Below are positions 36,237 to 45,091 of a DNA stretch of 64,000 bases, one piece after another. Position numbers and translations under genes: made by a program. Location of the stretch: contig JAUNDN010000004.1 of the NCBI GenBank assembly GCA_030526045.1, forward strand, positions 1 to 64,000. Reading direction: 5' to 3'. A model generated the notes under the pieces. The model had not been told where the DNA came from. It saw only the letters and a list, made by a program, of their open reading frames with translations, and did not search any database. The first letter of the stretch is position 1; each line of letters starts with the position of its first letter. This stretch comes from Bacillota bacterium (GTDB lineage: Bacteria > Bacillota > Clostridia > Lachnospirales > Lachnospiraceae).

Positions 36237-36716
36237 TTAGTAATTTCCTTTTTCTTTTATTATTTGTTTTAACCTGAGGTTATTATCAAATACGTTTTCC
36301 GTCAGATTATTAATTTCTAACAAACTATGAATACACCATTCAGGATCCTGCGTATGAAACGAATAGTATACATCATTCATTTGCTTATAATTAAATAGCT
36401 TCATAATAAATTTTGTAGATTGTTCTCTTGTATATGAAATATATCTATACATATAGCCCATCCAAAATAGTGCGCTTTTTGAATATTTCACTTTACCATA
36501 GTCAGAATTCCCGAATTGTTCTAAAATACTATTAATCCCCTCACTTACATCAAGAGATAAGTATGATGAATTATTTGTATCTAATTTTTTTAGCAAATCA
36601 GAATGCAAAAATCTTCTAATATACACTCCGGTAGAGCAGCTCAATTCATTCGATTTTTCGAATAGTTTTCCTTGATATTCAGCAAGCAATAGTCCGTTAT
36701 GATCAAAATTTCTCAT
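36237..36716 (-). CDS. Unknown 159-residue protein, partner of the DUF3990 gene
   Basis: I do not recognise a family. The chain is alpha-helical and rich in Tyr, Ser and Asn, with the patch ALFWMGYMYRYISYTREQSTK (about 84-104). It has no signal peptide or membrane helix. Its ATG overlaps the stop of the HTH-DUF3990 gene (ATGA), so the two are translationally coupled and expressed together. By analogy with other ADP-ribosyltransferase loci it may be the antitoxin or immunity factor, but that is inference from context only. AT-rich against its surroundings, which suggests transfer. Confidence 0.7.
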   Translation of the reverse strand: MRNFDHNGLLLAEYQGKLFEKSNELSCSTGVYIRRFLHSDLLKKLDTNNSSYLSLDVSEGINSILEQFGNSDYGKVKYSKSALFWMGYMYRYISYTREQSTKFIMKLFNYKQMNDVYYSFHTQDPEWCIHSLLEINNLTENVFDNNLRLKQIIKEKGNY

Positions 36717-37564
36717 TTTAATATTTCCTCAATATATAAACCGGTTTTAAACTCTCTTTTTGCAAGCTTCAATTTAGTATCTATTTCATAGCTTCGCTCA
36801 TTTAAGAGTCTCCTACAATCTTCACGTTCAGGATTAGACAGATAGTATTTTTCAATTGGAACTAAATTTTGCAATGCTTTATCTGTTTTAAATATAAATT
36901 GGAGTCCCAACTTTGATGCTGATAACGAGTGAAGCGCAACATCTGCATTTATTTCGCCATCAGTAAATTGCGCCATTACATAAAACATTTTATTATCAGC
37001 AATAGGAGCAATAATCACATCTGCAGCTTCTATTTCGGCTATTATTTTTCTAACCATCTGATTTGAGGCGTATTCTCTTAATGTTCCACGATAATAACAA
37101 ATAGCAATCATCCATTCCAGATTACAATCAAATCTCTTTATCTTTAAACCACTAAGTGAATACTTAAACGAATACACAGAAGATTTTTCTTTTTCACAAA
37201 CAAACGATAATGCTTGATTATATGTTTCTCCCAGATAAAAGCCTCTTCCAAAATCACAATTATCTCTTGAACCACTAATCGTAACCTCTGATAAACCATC
37301 CTTAGAACCATGAAACAATACATCACGATATTTTTCTTTTATCAACTCTTCTTTAACGGAGTTTATTCTGTATTTATTTTCATAAACATACGAATATATT
37401 TTTTCACAAACATCATCCCTAGCCTTACCCTTTTTCTCTATTACATCTAACGTAGTCCTTGATACCTTTGTTCTTTCAGACAATTCAATGCTATTTATTT
37501 TTTCTGTTTCTAATATAAACCCAATGTCTTCCTTTATATTATAATCACAATCAACTTTAATCAT
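36713..37564 (-). CDS. HTH protein fused to a DUF3990-type ADP-ribosyltransferase-like domain
   Basis: A 283-residue protein. Residues about 12-50 form a Cro/cI-like HTH (LSERTKVSRTTLDVIEKKGKA). From about 80 there is a DUF3990-like domain: LFHGS (His85), then FGRGFYLGETYNQALSF (Tyr110), the H-Y pattern of diphtheria-toxin-like ADP-ribosyltransferases, and a C-terminal helical tail. The likely role is a toxin or effector that also represses its own promoter. It overlaps the next gene by 4 bp. Strong RBS GAAGGAG. The third catalytic residue cannot be fixed by eye. Confidence 0.75.
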   Translation of the reverse strand: MIKVDCDYNIKEDIGFILETEKINSIELSERTKVSRTTLDVIEKKGKARDDVCEKIYSYVYENKYRINSVKEELIKEKYRDVLFHGSKDGLSEVTISGSRDNCDFGRGFYLGETYNQALSFVCEKEKSSVYSFKYSLSGLKIKRFDCNLEWMIAICYYRGTLREYASNQMVRKIIAEIEAADVIIAPIADNKMFYVMAQFTDGEINADVALHSLSASKLGLQFIFKTDKALQNLVPIEKYYLSNPEREDCRRLLNERSYEIDTKLKLAKREFKTGLYIEEILK

Positions 37565-37590
37565 ACCTATCTACTCCTTCGATAAGACCA

Positions 37591-37633
37591 ATTATAAACC
37601 AAAAATCTTGTTTGTTCAAGTTGTACAAACAAG
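37591..37633 (-). promoter_or_regulatory. Promoter of the DUF3990 locus inside an inverted-repeat operator
   Basis: TTGAAC (37619-37614), a 17-nt spacer and TATAAT (37596-37591) on the minus strand. A perfect 9-bp inverted repeat, CTTGTTTGT (37607-37615) and ACAAACAAG (37625-37633), covers the -35 box. A dimer of the locus HTH protein bound here would block RNA polymerase, as in most toxin-antitoxin operons. Confidence 0.72.
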
Positions 37634-37650
37634 TTTTTCTTATTTGCAAG

Positions 37651-37687
37651 CAAAAACACTCCAGAGCAAAAGTTCTGGAATGTTTTG
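37651..37687 (-). terminator. Second hairpin terminator downstream of rpsI
   Basis: On the minus strand AAAACATTCCAGAACTTTTG pairs with CTCTGGAGTGTTTTTG (an inverted repeat with some mismatches), followed by U-rich sequence. It backs up the first terminator and shields the DUF3990 promoter. Confidence 0.55.
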
Positions 37688-37713
37688 CATTCTAATGAAT
37701 CAAAATGCATAAT

Positions 37714-37746
37714 AAAAAGCCCGTGAATGCAAGCATTCCGGGCTTT
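37714..37746 (-). terminator. Intrinsic terminator of rplM-rpsI
   Basis: AAAGCCCGGAATGC-TTGC-ATTCACGGGCTTT followed by TTATTAT on the minus strand, about 30 nt after the rpsI stop. Confidence 0.88.
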
Positions 37747-37776
37747 CCATATGCATTTCGATTCGCAAGTAACTGC

Positions 37777-38172
37777 TTATCTCTTTGAAAATTGGGGTGC
37801 TCTTCTTGCGGCTTTGAGACCGTATTTCTTTCTTTCTTTCATACGAGGGTCTCTTGTTAAGTAGCCTGCTTTCTTCAGAACCGGTCTATAGTCTGCATCT
37901 ACCTGAAGCAGTGCTCTTGCAATACCGTGTCTGATTGCACCTGCCTGACCTGTGTATCCGCCACCGTGAACGTTAACCAGTACATCGTACTTGTCAACAG
38001 TATCGGTAGCTACCAGAGGCTGACGAACGATAACCTTAAGTGTCTCTAATCCAAAATATTCATCGATAGATCTCTTGTTGATCTTAATCTCACCTTTACC
38101 GGGTACTAAATATACTCTGGCGATTGATTTTTTTCTTCTACCAGTACCATAAAATCTTGCTGCTTTAGCCAT
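37777..38172 (-). CDS. rpsI: 30S ribosomal protein S9
   Basis: A 131-residue ribosomal protein of the 30S head whose C-terminal tail reaches the P-site tRNA. Conserved segments are [19 protein letters not shown] at the start and the tail [24 protein letters not shown]. It lies 23 nt after rplM in the universal rplM-rpsI pair. Confidence 0.98.
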   Translation of the reverse strand: MAKAARFYGTGRRKKSIARVYLVPGKGEIKINKRSIDEYFGLETLKVIVRQPLVATDTVDKYDVLVNVHGGGYTGQAGAIRHGIARALLQVDADYRPVLKKAGYLTRDPRMKERKKYGLKAARRAPQFSKR

Positions 38173-38195
38173 TTTATTCTTCTCCTTTCAGTCCC

Positions 38196-38624
38196 TTAAA
38201 ATGTCAATACTTCGGGCTTCTGAGCTGCATGCTGATGCTCAGGACCTGCGTATACATGAAGCTTTGTGTACATCTGTCTTCCTAAAGGTCCTTTGGGAAG
38301 CATGCCCTTAACAGCAAGCTCAACAACCTTCTCAGGCTTCTTAGCCATCATCTCACGCAAAGTAGCTTCCTTCATGCCACCTACGTAATCTGAGTGATGG
38401 TAATAAATCTTCTGATCCAGTTTCTTACCTGTTACTTTAACCTTGTCAGCATTTACAACGATTACATAATCGCCTGTATCAATATGAGGGGTAAAGATTG
38501 CCTTATTCTTACCTCTTAAAACTTTAGCAACTTCTGAAGCTAAACGACCAAGTGTCATATTTGTAGCATCAACTACATACCATTTTCTCTCGATGGTAGC
38601 AGGACTAGCCATAAATGTTTTCAT
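38196..38624 (-). CDS. rplM: 50S ribosomal protein L13
   Basis: A 142-residue early-assembly 50S protein. The segments [21 protein letters not shown] and the [15 protein letters not shown] tail are typical. It is the first gene of rplM-rpsI and has a long structured 5' leader. Confidence 0.98.
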   Translation of the reverse strand: MKTFMASPATIERKWYVVDATNMTLGRLASEVAKVLRGKNKAIFTPHIDTGDYVIVVNADKVKVTGKKLDQKIYYHHSDYVGGMKEATLREMMAKKPEKVVELAVKGMLPKGPLGRQMYTKLHVYAGPEHQHAAQKPEVLTF

Positions 38625-38793
38625 TTCATTACCTCCGTAAAATTATGCATGTGTAAGACACATTATTCCTTCCGATAACCACTCTTCCTCCGTCGGATGT
38701 CCGGGCCGCCGGGTTCTGTTGGTAATCCGGAAGATACTCTATTTATAACACTTCAACTAGGGATTGATGAAGTGTTACCAAACGTCGCCACAT
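38625..38793 (-). promoter_or_regulatory. Structured leader of rplM-rpsI (L13-leader-like)
   Basis: A 169-nt 5' UTR on the minus strand with hairpin AACACTTCA...TGAAGTGTT and a GC-rich region (CCGGATTACCAACAGAACCCGG, then GTCCGACGGAGG) before the RBS ACGGAGGTAATGAA. Firmicutes often have an autoregulatory L13 leader at this place. Whether this one matches that family is not tested. Confidence 0.55.
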
Positions 38794-38799
38794 TGAATA

Positions 38800-38828
38800 A
38801 TTATATTATACGCTTCCACGTGTGTCAA
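38800..38828 (-). promoter_or_regulatory. Promoter of rplM-rpsI
   Basis: Perfect TTGACA (38828-38823), a 17-nt spacer and perfect TATAAT (38805-38800) on the minus strand, just past the truA stop. Strongest promoter seen in the window. Confidence 0.88.
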
Positions 38829-38837
38829 CCATCTTTT

Positions 38838-39575
38838 TCACAAAAAATCATATTTCACTAGGGTTAGACCGCATGCCGGCGCTGTCGGTCCTGCCATAGT
38901 ACGATCTTTTGCCTCAAGAATCTCCTTCATCCTCTCCGGCTCCAGATTGCCGCGTCCGACCTCCATCAGAGTTCCTGCAATGATTCTAACCATATTATAG
39001 AGAAAACCGTTGCCGCATACCCGTATCACGATCTCATCATTTTCTCTCACCACGGTCGCTTCATACAGGGTCCGGACTGTCGTTTCCACCACTGCCGCCG
39101 TCGCACAGAAGCTTTTAAAATCATGTTCTCCGACCAGGTATGATGCTGCCTTTTCCATTCTGCTTACATCAAGGGGGACATAGGTAAAATAGGAATATAG
39201 CCTCCTTGTGGGAAGCGGGAACTCTCTGTTCAGAATCCTGTATTCGTAAGTTTTTCTGCTATCACAATGTCTGGGATGAAAATCAGTCCCCACCTCACAG
39301 GAGCTTTGAATTCTGATATCCTCAGGTAATCTCTGGTTAAGTGCATAAGAAAGCTTTTCCGCCGGGATTCTGGTATCGGTATCAAATACTGCCACATTAC
39401 ACAACGCATGCACGCCGGAATCCGTCCTGCTGGCACCGATGACCTGTATCTTCTCCTGCAGAAGCTCCGATAGCGTCCTGTTCAGTTCTCCTTCAATGGT
39501 TCTTGCCCCGGGCTGGATCTGCCATCCATGATAAGCTGTTCCATCGTAAGCAACAACCAGCTTTACTCTCTTCAT
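38838..39575 (-). CDS. truA: tRNA pseudouridine synthase A
   Basis: Makes pseudouridine 38-40 in the tRNA anticodon stem. The 245-residue protein has VVAYDGTAYHGWQIQP at the N-terminus, the catalytic Asp in GASRTDSGVHA (about 50-60) and FLYNMVRIIAGTLMEVGRG near 200. Start at 39575 (MKRVKLVV) after GTGGAG. It follows the ecfA1-ecfA2-ecfT operon, the common Firmicutes order. Confidence 0.96.
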   Translation of the reverse strand: MKRVKLVVAYDGTAYHGWQIQPGARTIEGELNRTLSELLQEKIQVIGASRTDSGVHALCNVAVFDTDTRIPAEKLSYALNQRLPEDIRIQSSCEVGTDFHPRHCDSRKTYEYRILNREFPLPTRRLYSYFTYVPLDVSRMEKAASYLVGEHDFKSFCATAAVVETTVRTLYEATVVRENDEIVIRVCGNGFLYNMVRIIAGTLMEVGRGNLEPERMKEILEAKDRTMAGPTAPACGLTLVKYDFL

Positions 39576-39611
39576 TTTTTCTCCACATATCAAGATTTCA
39601 ATGAAATATTT

Positions 39612-40415
39612 CTACAACAGAATCTTTCCAAATGTAATACAAATCACAAGATAGCACGCAACTGTACCGTATGCCAATGCATCTGCCTTCCGATAGATCA
39701 GCGGTTTCATCTTTGTTCTGTGCTCACCGCCCCTGTAGCATCTAGCTTCCATTGCCATGGCAAGATCGTTGGCACGTCGAAAAGCCGATATAAACAGAGG
39801 CACCAGAAGGGGAACCAGGCTTTTGGCCTTTCTGATCAGGTTTCCACTTTCAAAATCAGCACCTCTTGCAATCTGTGCCTTCATGATTTTGTCTGTCTCT
39901 TCCAACAGAATTGGGATAAAACGAAGTGCAATGGACATCATCATGGCTATTTCATGCACAGGTACCTTCAGCACCTTAAGCGGTCCCAAAAGCTTTTCTA
40001 ATCCGTCCGTGAGATTATTGGGCGTTGTGGTAAGTGTCATTATCGATGAGCCCATGATCAAAAAGACCAGCCTTACTGCCATAAAAGCAGCAAATCTGAT
40101 ACCTTCTCTGGTGATCTTCAGCTTCCAGAAGGAAAGTACCACTTCTCCCGGTGTTAAAAACAGATTAAATACCGCTGCAAAAATCAAAAGAAATAAAATT
40201 GATTTCATTCCTCTTATCATAAACTTGAAGGGTACCTTGGATAGCCTGATGATCATCAGCAGGAACAGACCTGCAATCAGATATCCTATCCAATTATCCA
40301 CCAGAAACAGAGAAATAATAAAGCAGACTGTGGTCACAAGCTTGACCCGCGGGTCCAGTCTGTGTATCACGGAATCTGCCTGATAATATTGTCCCAGTGT
40401 AATATCTCTTAACAT
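39612..40415 (-). CDS. ecfT: Energy-coupling factor transporter transmembrane protein EcfT
   Basis: The membrane scaffold of group II ECF vitamin importers; it joins the two ATPases to swappable S components. 267 residues with about five membrane helices. Two coupling helices carry the Ala-Arg-Gly type motifs (QIARGADFESG, about 178-188, and AMEARCYRGG, about 222-231). Start at 40415 after GAGGTAGAAGG. Overlap and order with ecfA2 and ecfA1 show one complex. Confidence 0.94.
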   Translation of the reverse strand: MLRDITLGQYYQADSVIHRLDPRVKLVTTVCFIISLFLVDNWIGYLIAGLFLLMIIRLSKVPFKFMIRGMKSILFLLIFAAVFNLFLTPGEVVLSFWKLKITREGIRFAAFMAVRLVFLIMGSSIMTLTTTPNNLTDGLEKLLGPLKVLKVPVHEIAMMMSIALRFIPILLEETDKIMKAQIARGADFESGNLIRKAKSLVPLLVPLFISAFRRANDLAMAMEARCYRGGEHRTKMKPLIYRKADALAYGTVACYLVICITFGKILL

Positions 40416-40458
40416 CCTTCTACCTCTGCTGTCTGAAAAACGTCCTTTTCTATCAGAT

Positions 40459-41307
40459 TTATCCACGAAGTGCCTTCAGTATTGCTATCCTCGCTTCTTC
40501 AATAGTGGTTATGTCCGTATCCACGTCAAGCCCTTTTTCCTTTAATGCCTGCATAATGTACGTTACCTGTGGTGCTGCAAGTCCCACTGCTTCCAGTTCT
40601 TTGTAATGCCCAAAGACTGCCTTGGGCGCATCATCAAACATAATCTGCCCCCGGTTCATGACAATGATACGATCCACATACTTTGCCACATCCTCCATAC
40701 TGTGCGACACCAGGATCACAGTGATTCCGGTCTCTTTGCGCAATTTGGCAATCTGATCTAATATCTCATCCCTGCCTTTGGGGTCAAGTCCTGCTGTCGG
40801 CTCATCCAGAATCAGCACCTCCGGCTTCATGGCAAGCACACCGGCTATTGCCACTCTTCGCTTCTGACCGCCGGAAAGATCAAAAGGTGACTGATAGAAA
40901 TATTCATCCTCAATCCCCACCTGTTTTAAGGCCGCGTAAGCCCGAAGCTCTACTTCCTTCTTGTCCAGCCCAAGATTCTTCGGGCCAAAGCAGACATCCG
41001 AAAAAACATCAATCTCAAACAGCTGATGCTCCGGATACTGAAATACCAGTCCTACCTTGCTGCGAAGCTTTTTTTTATCAAAATCCTTTTCATGAATATC
41101 AGCGCCATTAAAATAGACACTGCCGCTTGTAGGTGCAAGCAGTCCATTCAAATGCTGTACCAGTGTGGATTTCCCGGAACCGGTGTGACCGATCAGTCCA
41201 ATGAACTGTCCGTCCGGTATGACCAGATTGATATCCTTCAATGCCGCATGCTCCATCGCCATGCCTTCTTCATAAATATGACTTACGTGATCTAAAATAA
41301 TCGACAT
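40459..41307 (-). CDS. ecfA2: Energy-coupling factor transporter ATPase EcfA2
   Basis: One of two ATPases that power group II ECF importers. 282 residues with Walker A GHTGSGKST (about 37-45), the ABC signature LSGGQKRRVAIAG, Walker B VLILDEPTAGLDPKGR and the H-loop VSHSMEDV. It lies between ecfA1 and ecfT with short gaps. Confidence 0.95.
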   Translation of the reverse strand: MSIILDHVSHIYEEGMAMEHAALKDINLVIPDGQFIGLIGHTGSGKSTLVQHLNGLLAPTSGSVYFNGADIHEKDFDKKKLRSKVGLVFQYPEHQLFEIDVFSDVCFGPKNLGLDKKEVELRAYAALKQVGIEDEYFYQSPFDLSGGQKRRVAIAGVLAMKPEVLILDEPTAGLDPKGRDEILDQIAKLRKETGITVILVSHSMEDVAKYVDRIIVMNRGQIMFDDAPKAVFGHYKELEAVGLAAPQVTYIMQALKEKGLDVDTDITTIEEARIAILKALRG

Positions 41308-41328
41308 ATTTTACCCTTTGCCTTATTG

Positions 41329-42174
41329 TTATGAAAGCCCAAGTGCCTTAACCAGCTCTTCCTTTGTCAAAATACCTTCCGGGATCGGAAACCCGCTTTC
41401 CCTAAGCTCATGTGCCAGCAACGTTACCTGCGGCACATCCAGCCGGAGCTTCTTGAGCTTATCCACCTGGCTGAAAATCTCCCTGGGCGTTCCCTCCATG
41501 GCAATTTTCCCTTTATCCATTACAAATACCTTGTTTGCATGGATGATTTCTTCCATATAATGAGTGATGAGAATCACTGTAATGCCTTCCACATCATTCA
41601 GCGCACGCACTGCGCGGATGACTTCTTTTCGACCGTTGGGATCCAGCATCGCCGTCGGCTCATCCAGCACGATGCACTTGGGATGCATGGCAATGACACC
41701 GGCAATGGAAACCCGCTGCTTTTGCCCACCTGACAGCTTATTCGGAGAATACTTTCTGAACTCATACATCCCGACAGCTTTCAGACTTTCCTCCACACGC
41801 TCCCAGATTTCCTTTGTGGGAACTCCCAGGTTTTCAGGACCAAAACCTACATCCTCCTCAACAACCTGACCGATGATCTGATTGTCCGGATTCTGAAAGA
41901 CCATACCGGCCTCCTGACGGATATCCCACAGGTTTCCTTCATCAGAGGTGTTCTTGCCATCCACAAAGACCGTTCCCTCCGTCGGATAAAGAATTGCATT
42001 GATGTGCTTTGCAAGTGTAGACTTACCGGAGCCATTGTGTCCCAGAATTGCCACAAAATCCCCCTGCTTCACATCCAGACTGACCTCATCCACAGCTCTC
42101 GTGATACCCTCTACATTGCCCTCTTCATCTCTTCTGATGTATTCAAAAACCAGCTTGTCTGTCTTTACAATTCC
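41329..42174 (-). CDS. ecfA1: Energy-coupling factor transporter ATPase EcfA1
   Basis: The first ATPase of the ECF module. 281 residues with Walker [14 protein letters not shown], signature [13 protein letters not shown], Walker [17 protein letters not shown] and H-loop ITHYMEEI. The start at 42174 ([10 protein letters not shown]) has AAGGAAG upstream; the longer ORF has no support. First gene of ecfA1-ecfA2-ecfT-truA. Confidence 0.95.
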   Translation of the reverse strand, partial: GIVKTDKLVFEYIRRDEEGNVEGITRAVDEVSLDVKQGDFVAILGHNGSGKSTLAKHINAILYPTEGTVFVDGKNTSDEGNLWDIRQEAGMVFQNPDNQIIGQVVEEDVGFGPENLGVPTKEIWERVEESLKAVGMYEFRKYSPNKLSGGQKQRVSIAGVIAMHPKCIVLDEPTAMLDPNGRKEVIRAVRALNDVEGITVILITHYMEEIIHANKVFVMDKGKIAMEGTPREIFSQVDKLKKLRLDVPQVTLLAHELRESGFPIPEGILTKEELVKALGLS

Positions 42175-42325
42175 CATTTGTCTTCCTTCGCCAACTGCTG
42201 TATTTCCCTTTTTGCCTGTCACTTATTGTACAAGATATTGTTTCCATTTGCAATAGATAGTGATTTATCGTATCATAGTCACAAAAGCCCTTTTACCCTA
42301 TTTCGATGAATGAGGTGACAATCGT

Positions 42326-43261
42326 ATGAATAAATGGCTAAAGCCCCTCGTGGGACTTGTGTTCCTTATCTTAATATGTGCCGTCAGCGTCAGACTTCTG
42401 ACCAGAGGCGAAACCCTGGATCAATATGCGCAGGCAAATCCGGAGGTTGCCTATGCAACTCCCTCCAAAACCGAAGCGCCGACTGCATCGCCTTCCGCAT
42501 TGCCTGACTCTTCTCCTGAAGCCATGCCCACCGCAACCCCCGATGATACCTCTGCTTCAGAACCGTTTCTTATGACTGACACGGAATCCGCTGAAAGTAC
42601 GCATTTCGCAGACGGATTCTTCTATCAGCCCCTTACGGATGCCGTTGTAGCCAGAATTACCGGAATTTCCTATCCGGTTTCTGAGACAATTGCCCCGGCG
42701 CTTTCCCTGCAGGCAACCAACATTGTCCCCGATGATAAGGAAATTGCCATTTCCTATGAAGAGCTTAGCTATATGAATGTACTTTACTATGATTTTAACG
42801 GTGAGGTTCAAATCGGAGAATTGATTTGCAATCAGAAAATAGCCCAGGATCTCATAGAAATTTTCTATGAGCTGTACCAGAATGAATATCAAATTGAAAA
42901 GATCAGATTGATTGACGAATACGGCGGCGATGACACAGCTTCTATGATGGATAACAATACCTCCTGCTTTAATTACAGAGCTGTAGACGGTACCAGCAGT
43001 CTCTCCAAGCATGCCATAGGATGCGCCATTGACATCAATCCCTTTTATAATCCTTATGTTGTCTTTCACAAAGATGGAAGCGGTGAAACCTACATCTCCC
43101 CCGAAGGCAGTGAGATCTACGCTGACCGCTCCCAAAATTTCCCTTATAAAATTGACGAAAACGATTTGTGCTACAAATTATTTAAAGAGCACGGCTTTGT
43201 CTGGGGCGGTGACTGGAATTCCTGTAAGGATTACCAGCACTTCCAGAAGGTGGTGAAATAA
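42326..43261 (+). CDS. Exported M15-family D,D-carboxypeptidase/endopeptidase (VanY-like)
   Basis: A 311-residue cell-wall peptidase anchored by an N-terminal membrane helix (about 7-24). A Pro/Thr/Ser-rich linker follows to about 90, then the M15 domain with zinc motif SKHAIGCAIDINPF (His229, Asp236) and the C-terminal WGGDWNSCKDYQHFQ with the third zinc His (about 306). It trims D-Ala or splits peptide stems in peptidoglycan. It is alone on the plus strand and ends 11 bp from a convergent chemoreceptor gene. Confidence 0.88.
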   Translation: MNKWLKPLVGLVFLILICAVSVRLLTRGETLDQYAQANPEVAYATPSKTEAPTASPSALPDSSPEAMPTATPDDTSASEPFLMTDTESAESTHFADGFFYQPLTDAVVARITGISYPVSETIAPALSLQATNIVPDDKEIAISYEELSYMNVLYYDFNGEVQIGELICNQKIAQDLIEIFYELYQNEYQIEKIRLIDEYGGDDTASMMDNNTSCFNYRAVDGTSSLSKHAIGCAIDINPFYNPYVVFHKDGSGETYISPEGSEIYADRSQNFPYKIDENDLCYKLFKEHGFVWGGDWNSCKDYQHFQKVVK

Positions 43262-43272
43262 TATATTTTCCC

Positions 43273-44964
43273 CTAAATCTCAAATATCTGCATACTGTCA
43301 TTCAATTTCTCTGCAATGCTCTTAAGACTATTGGCATCTCCGGCAATTGTCTGAATGATTTCGCTTACCTGGTTTACAGAAGCAGCAGATTCCTGTGTGC
43401 TTGCCGCATTCTCCTGCGCTACTGCAGTCAGATTTTGTACGGTATCTGTCACATTGATTCTTGCTTCATTGAGCTTATCTGTTCTCTGTGCAACTCTTCC
43501 GATTGCTTCAATTGCCTGCTCAACCTGATGAAGTACTTGATTAACCTGTTCATCAGTTTTCTTCATATTTTCATTTTGCGTACCGATGATTGTTTTTACC
43601 TCGTCCATCGTCTCAACAGCCTTTGCTGAATCCTCTAACAGAGAGGTAATGATTTCTTCAATCTGCCTTGCGGATTCATTAGACTGCTCTGCCAGCTTCT
43701 GAATCTGAGCAGCTACAACTGCAAATCCCCTTCCCTGCTCACCGGCTCGTGCCGCTTCAATAGATGCGTTTAATGACAGTAGATTCGTTTCTTCTGCAAT
43801 ATCAGTAATAAGTTCTGTCGCTTCCTTAATTTTTTGTGCTGATGTATTAGTCGTATTAGTCTGCTCAAAAATGATATCAATAGAGGTCTTTGTCTTCTGA
43901 TTGATTTCCTGAAGCTCCTGAAGAGACCGAATAGCCGTATTCCCAAGCTGTTTAATCTGCTGGGCATTTTCATTCATTGTATTAATCTCATCTGTAGTCT
44001 CTTCGATCATATTGCCCATGACAATAATATTTTCTGTTGCCTTCTGCGTCTCTTCAGCCTGTCCGCCGGCTCCCTGTGCAATTTCCTCAACTGCACGTTC
44101 CACCTGCATAATATGTTCAGAGCTTTCCGTAGCGCCCTCATTCAACCGATCGGAGGATTCATGCAGTTCCCCACTCTGCTGCATGATATTGGAAATAATG
44201 CCAAGGAGTTCCTGTTTTAAAGACTGAATTGCACGGTTAATATTTCCGATTTCATCCTTGCGCTTTAATGCCTTTTCACTCAATTCTATATTGAGTTTTC
44301 CTTTGGATACCTGTTCAAGAGCTTCAGCACCGGCTTTGAGACCATTAACCATACTGTTTACCGCGAAGACGATACAAATAATGCAGAGCAACGTTACAAC
44401 TCCCGAAACAGCTCCCAGTAGCGAGGTGATACTTAGAATCTGAGCCTTTGCATCTGCCTGAGGCATTCCCGTAAATATCATGCCCACAACATTACCTGCG
44501 TCATAAAGAGGAACATAATATCCAAAATAATGATGTCCTTCTACATTGACATCTGTGGAGAAATACTCATTTCCACCTTTCAGTACGGTATTGATAACTG
44601 CCTCACCCGCTTGTGTCCCTACTACACGGTTCCCATTTGCATCAAGAACAGAAGTCATATAACGGGTATCGCCATAAAAAACAGTCACATCCATATCAGA
44701 AGCAGCTTTAATGTTATCTGCAATCTGTGTTGCATCACTGACATTAAATTCGCCTTTATACAGCTTATCCTCTACGAGCTGATAGCTTCCCTCATCGACA
44801 CAGCCAAGCGTATCTCTCACGGAAACTGCCGCCCCTTTCAGACCATTTTCGATGGTGCCGGTCACTACTTCAGTAATCCTGACCTTTCCCAGAAGAATCG
44901 TAAATAATCCCAGAAAGAATAAAGGTACTACCGCCATAGCAAGAATCTTAGGTTTCATCTTCAT
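43273..44964 (-). CDS. Methyl-accepting chemotaxis protein with Cache sensor
   Basis: A 563-residue chemoreceptor: membrane helix 1 (about 7-27), a single-Cache-type domain with [21 protein letters not shown] (about 143-163) and helix 2 (about 180-205). A HAMP region and a long coiled coil with the signalling tip [20 protein letters not shown] follow. The start at 44964 (MKMKPKIL) has AAGGGG 10 nt upstream. It is similar in layout to the other receptor in this window but not closely related in the sensor domain. Confidence 0.93.
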   Translation of the reverse strand: MKMKPKILAMAVVPLFFLGLFTILLGKVRITEVVTGTIENGLKGAAVSVRDTLGCVDEGSYQLVEDKLYKGEFNVSDATQIADNIKAASDMDVTVFYGDTRYMTSVLDANGNRVVGTQAGEAVINTVLKGGNEYFSTDVNVEGHHYFGYYVPLYDAGNVVGMIFTGMPQADAKAQILSITSLLGAVSGVVTLLCIICIVFAVNSMVNGLKAGAEALEQVSKGKLNIELSEKALKRKDEIGNINRAIQSLKQELLGIISNIMQQSGELHESSDRLNEGATESSEHIMQVERAVEEIAQGAGGQAEETQKATENIIVMGNMIEETTDEINTMNENAQQIKQLGNTAIRSLQELQEINQKTKTSIDIIFEQTNTTNTSAQKIKEATELITDIAEETNLLSLNASIEAARAGEQGRGFAVVAAQIQKLAEQSNESARQIEEIITSLLEDSAKAVETMDEVKTIIGTQNENMKKTDEQVNQVLHQVEQAIEAIGRVAQRTDKLNEARINVTDTVQNLTAVAQENAASTQESAASVNQVSEIIQTIAGDANSLKSIAEKLNDSMQIFEI

Positions 44965-45013
44965 AATGTTCAATCCCCTTATTGTATAATTTGCTAAAAT
45001 TATATGATAATTT

Positions 45014-45041
45014 ATACTACCACATTGGAGAAAATTGTCAA
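45014..45041 (-). promoter_or_regulatory. Promoter of the chemoreceptor gene
   Basis: TTGACA (45041-45036) with TAGTAT (45019-45014) at 16 nt or TATAAA (45016-45011) at 19 nt on the minus strand. The -35 box is perfect; the -10 choice is open. Confidence 0.5.
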
Positions 45042-45091
45042 TAATTTATGGTAAGAAACAGCTTTTTTAACAAAAAATATATAAAGGACTT

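Noticed and set aside
37651..37746. Tandem hairpins considered as a repeat or attachment site
   Set aside because: Both fit ordinary terminators of rplM-rpsI, with U-rich tails on the minus strand.
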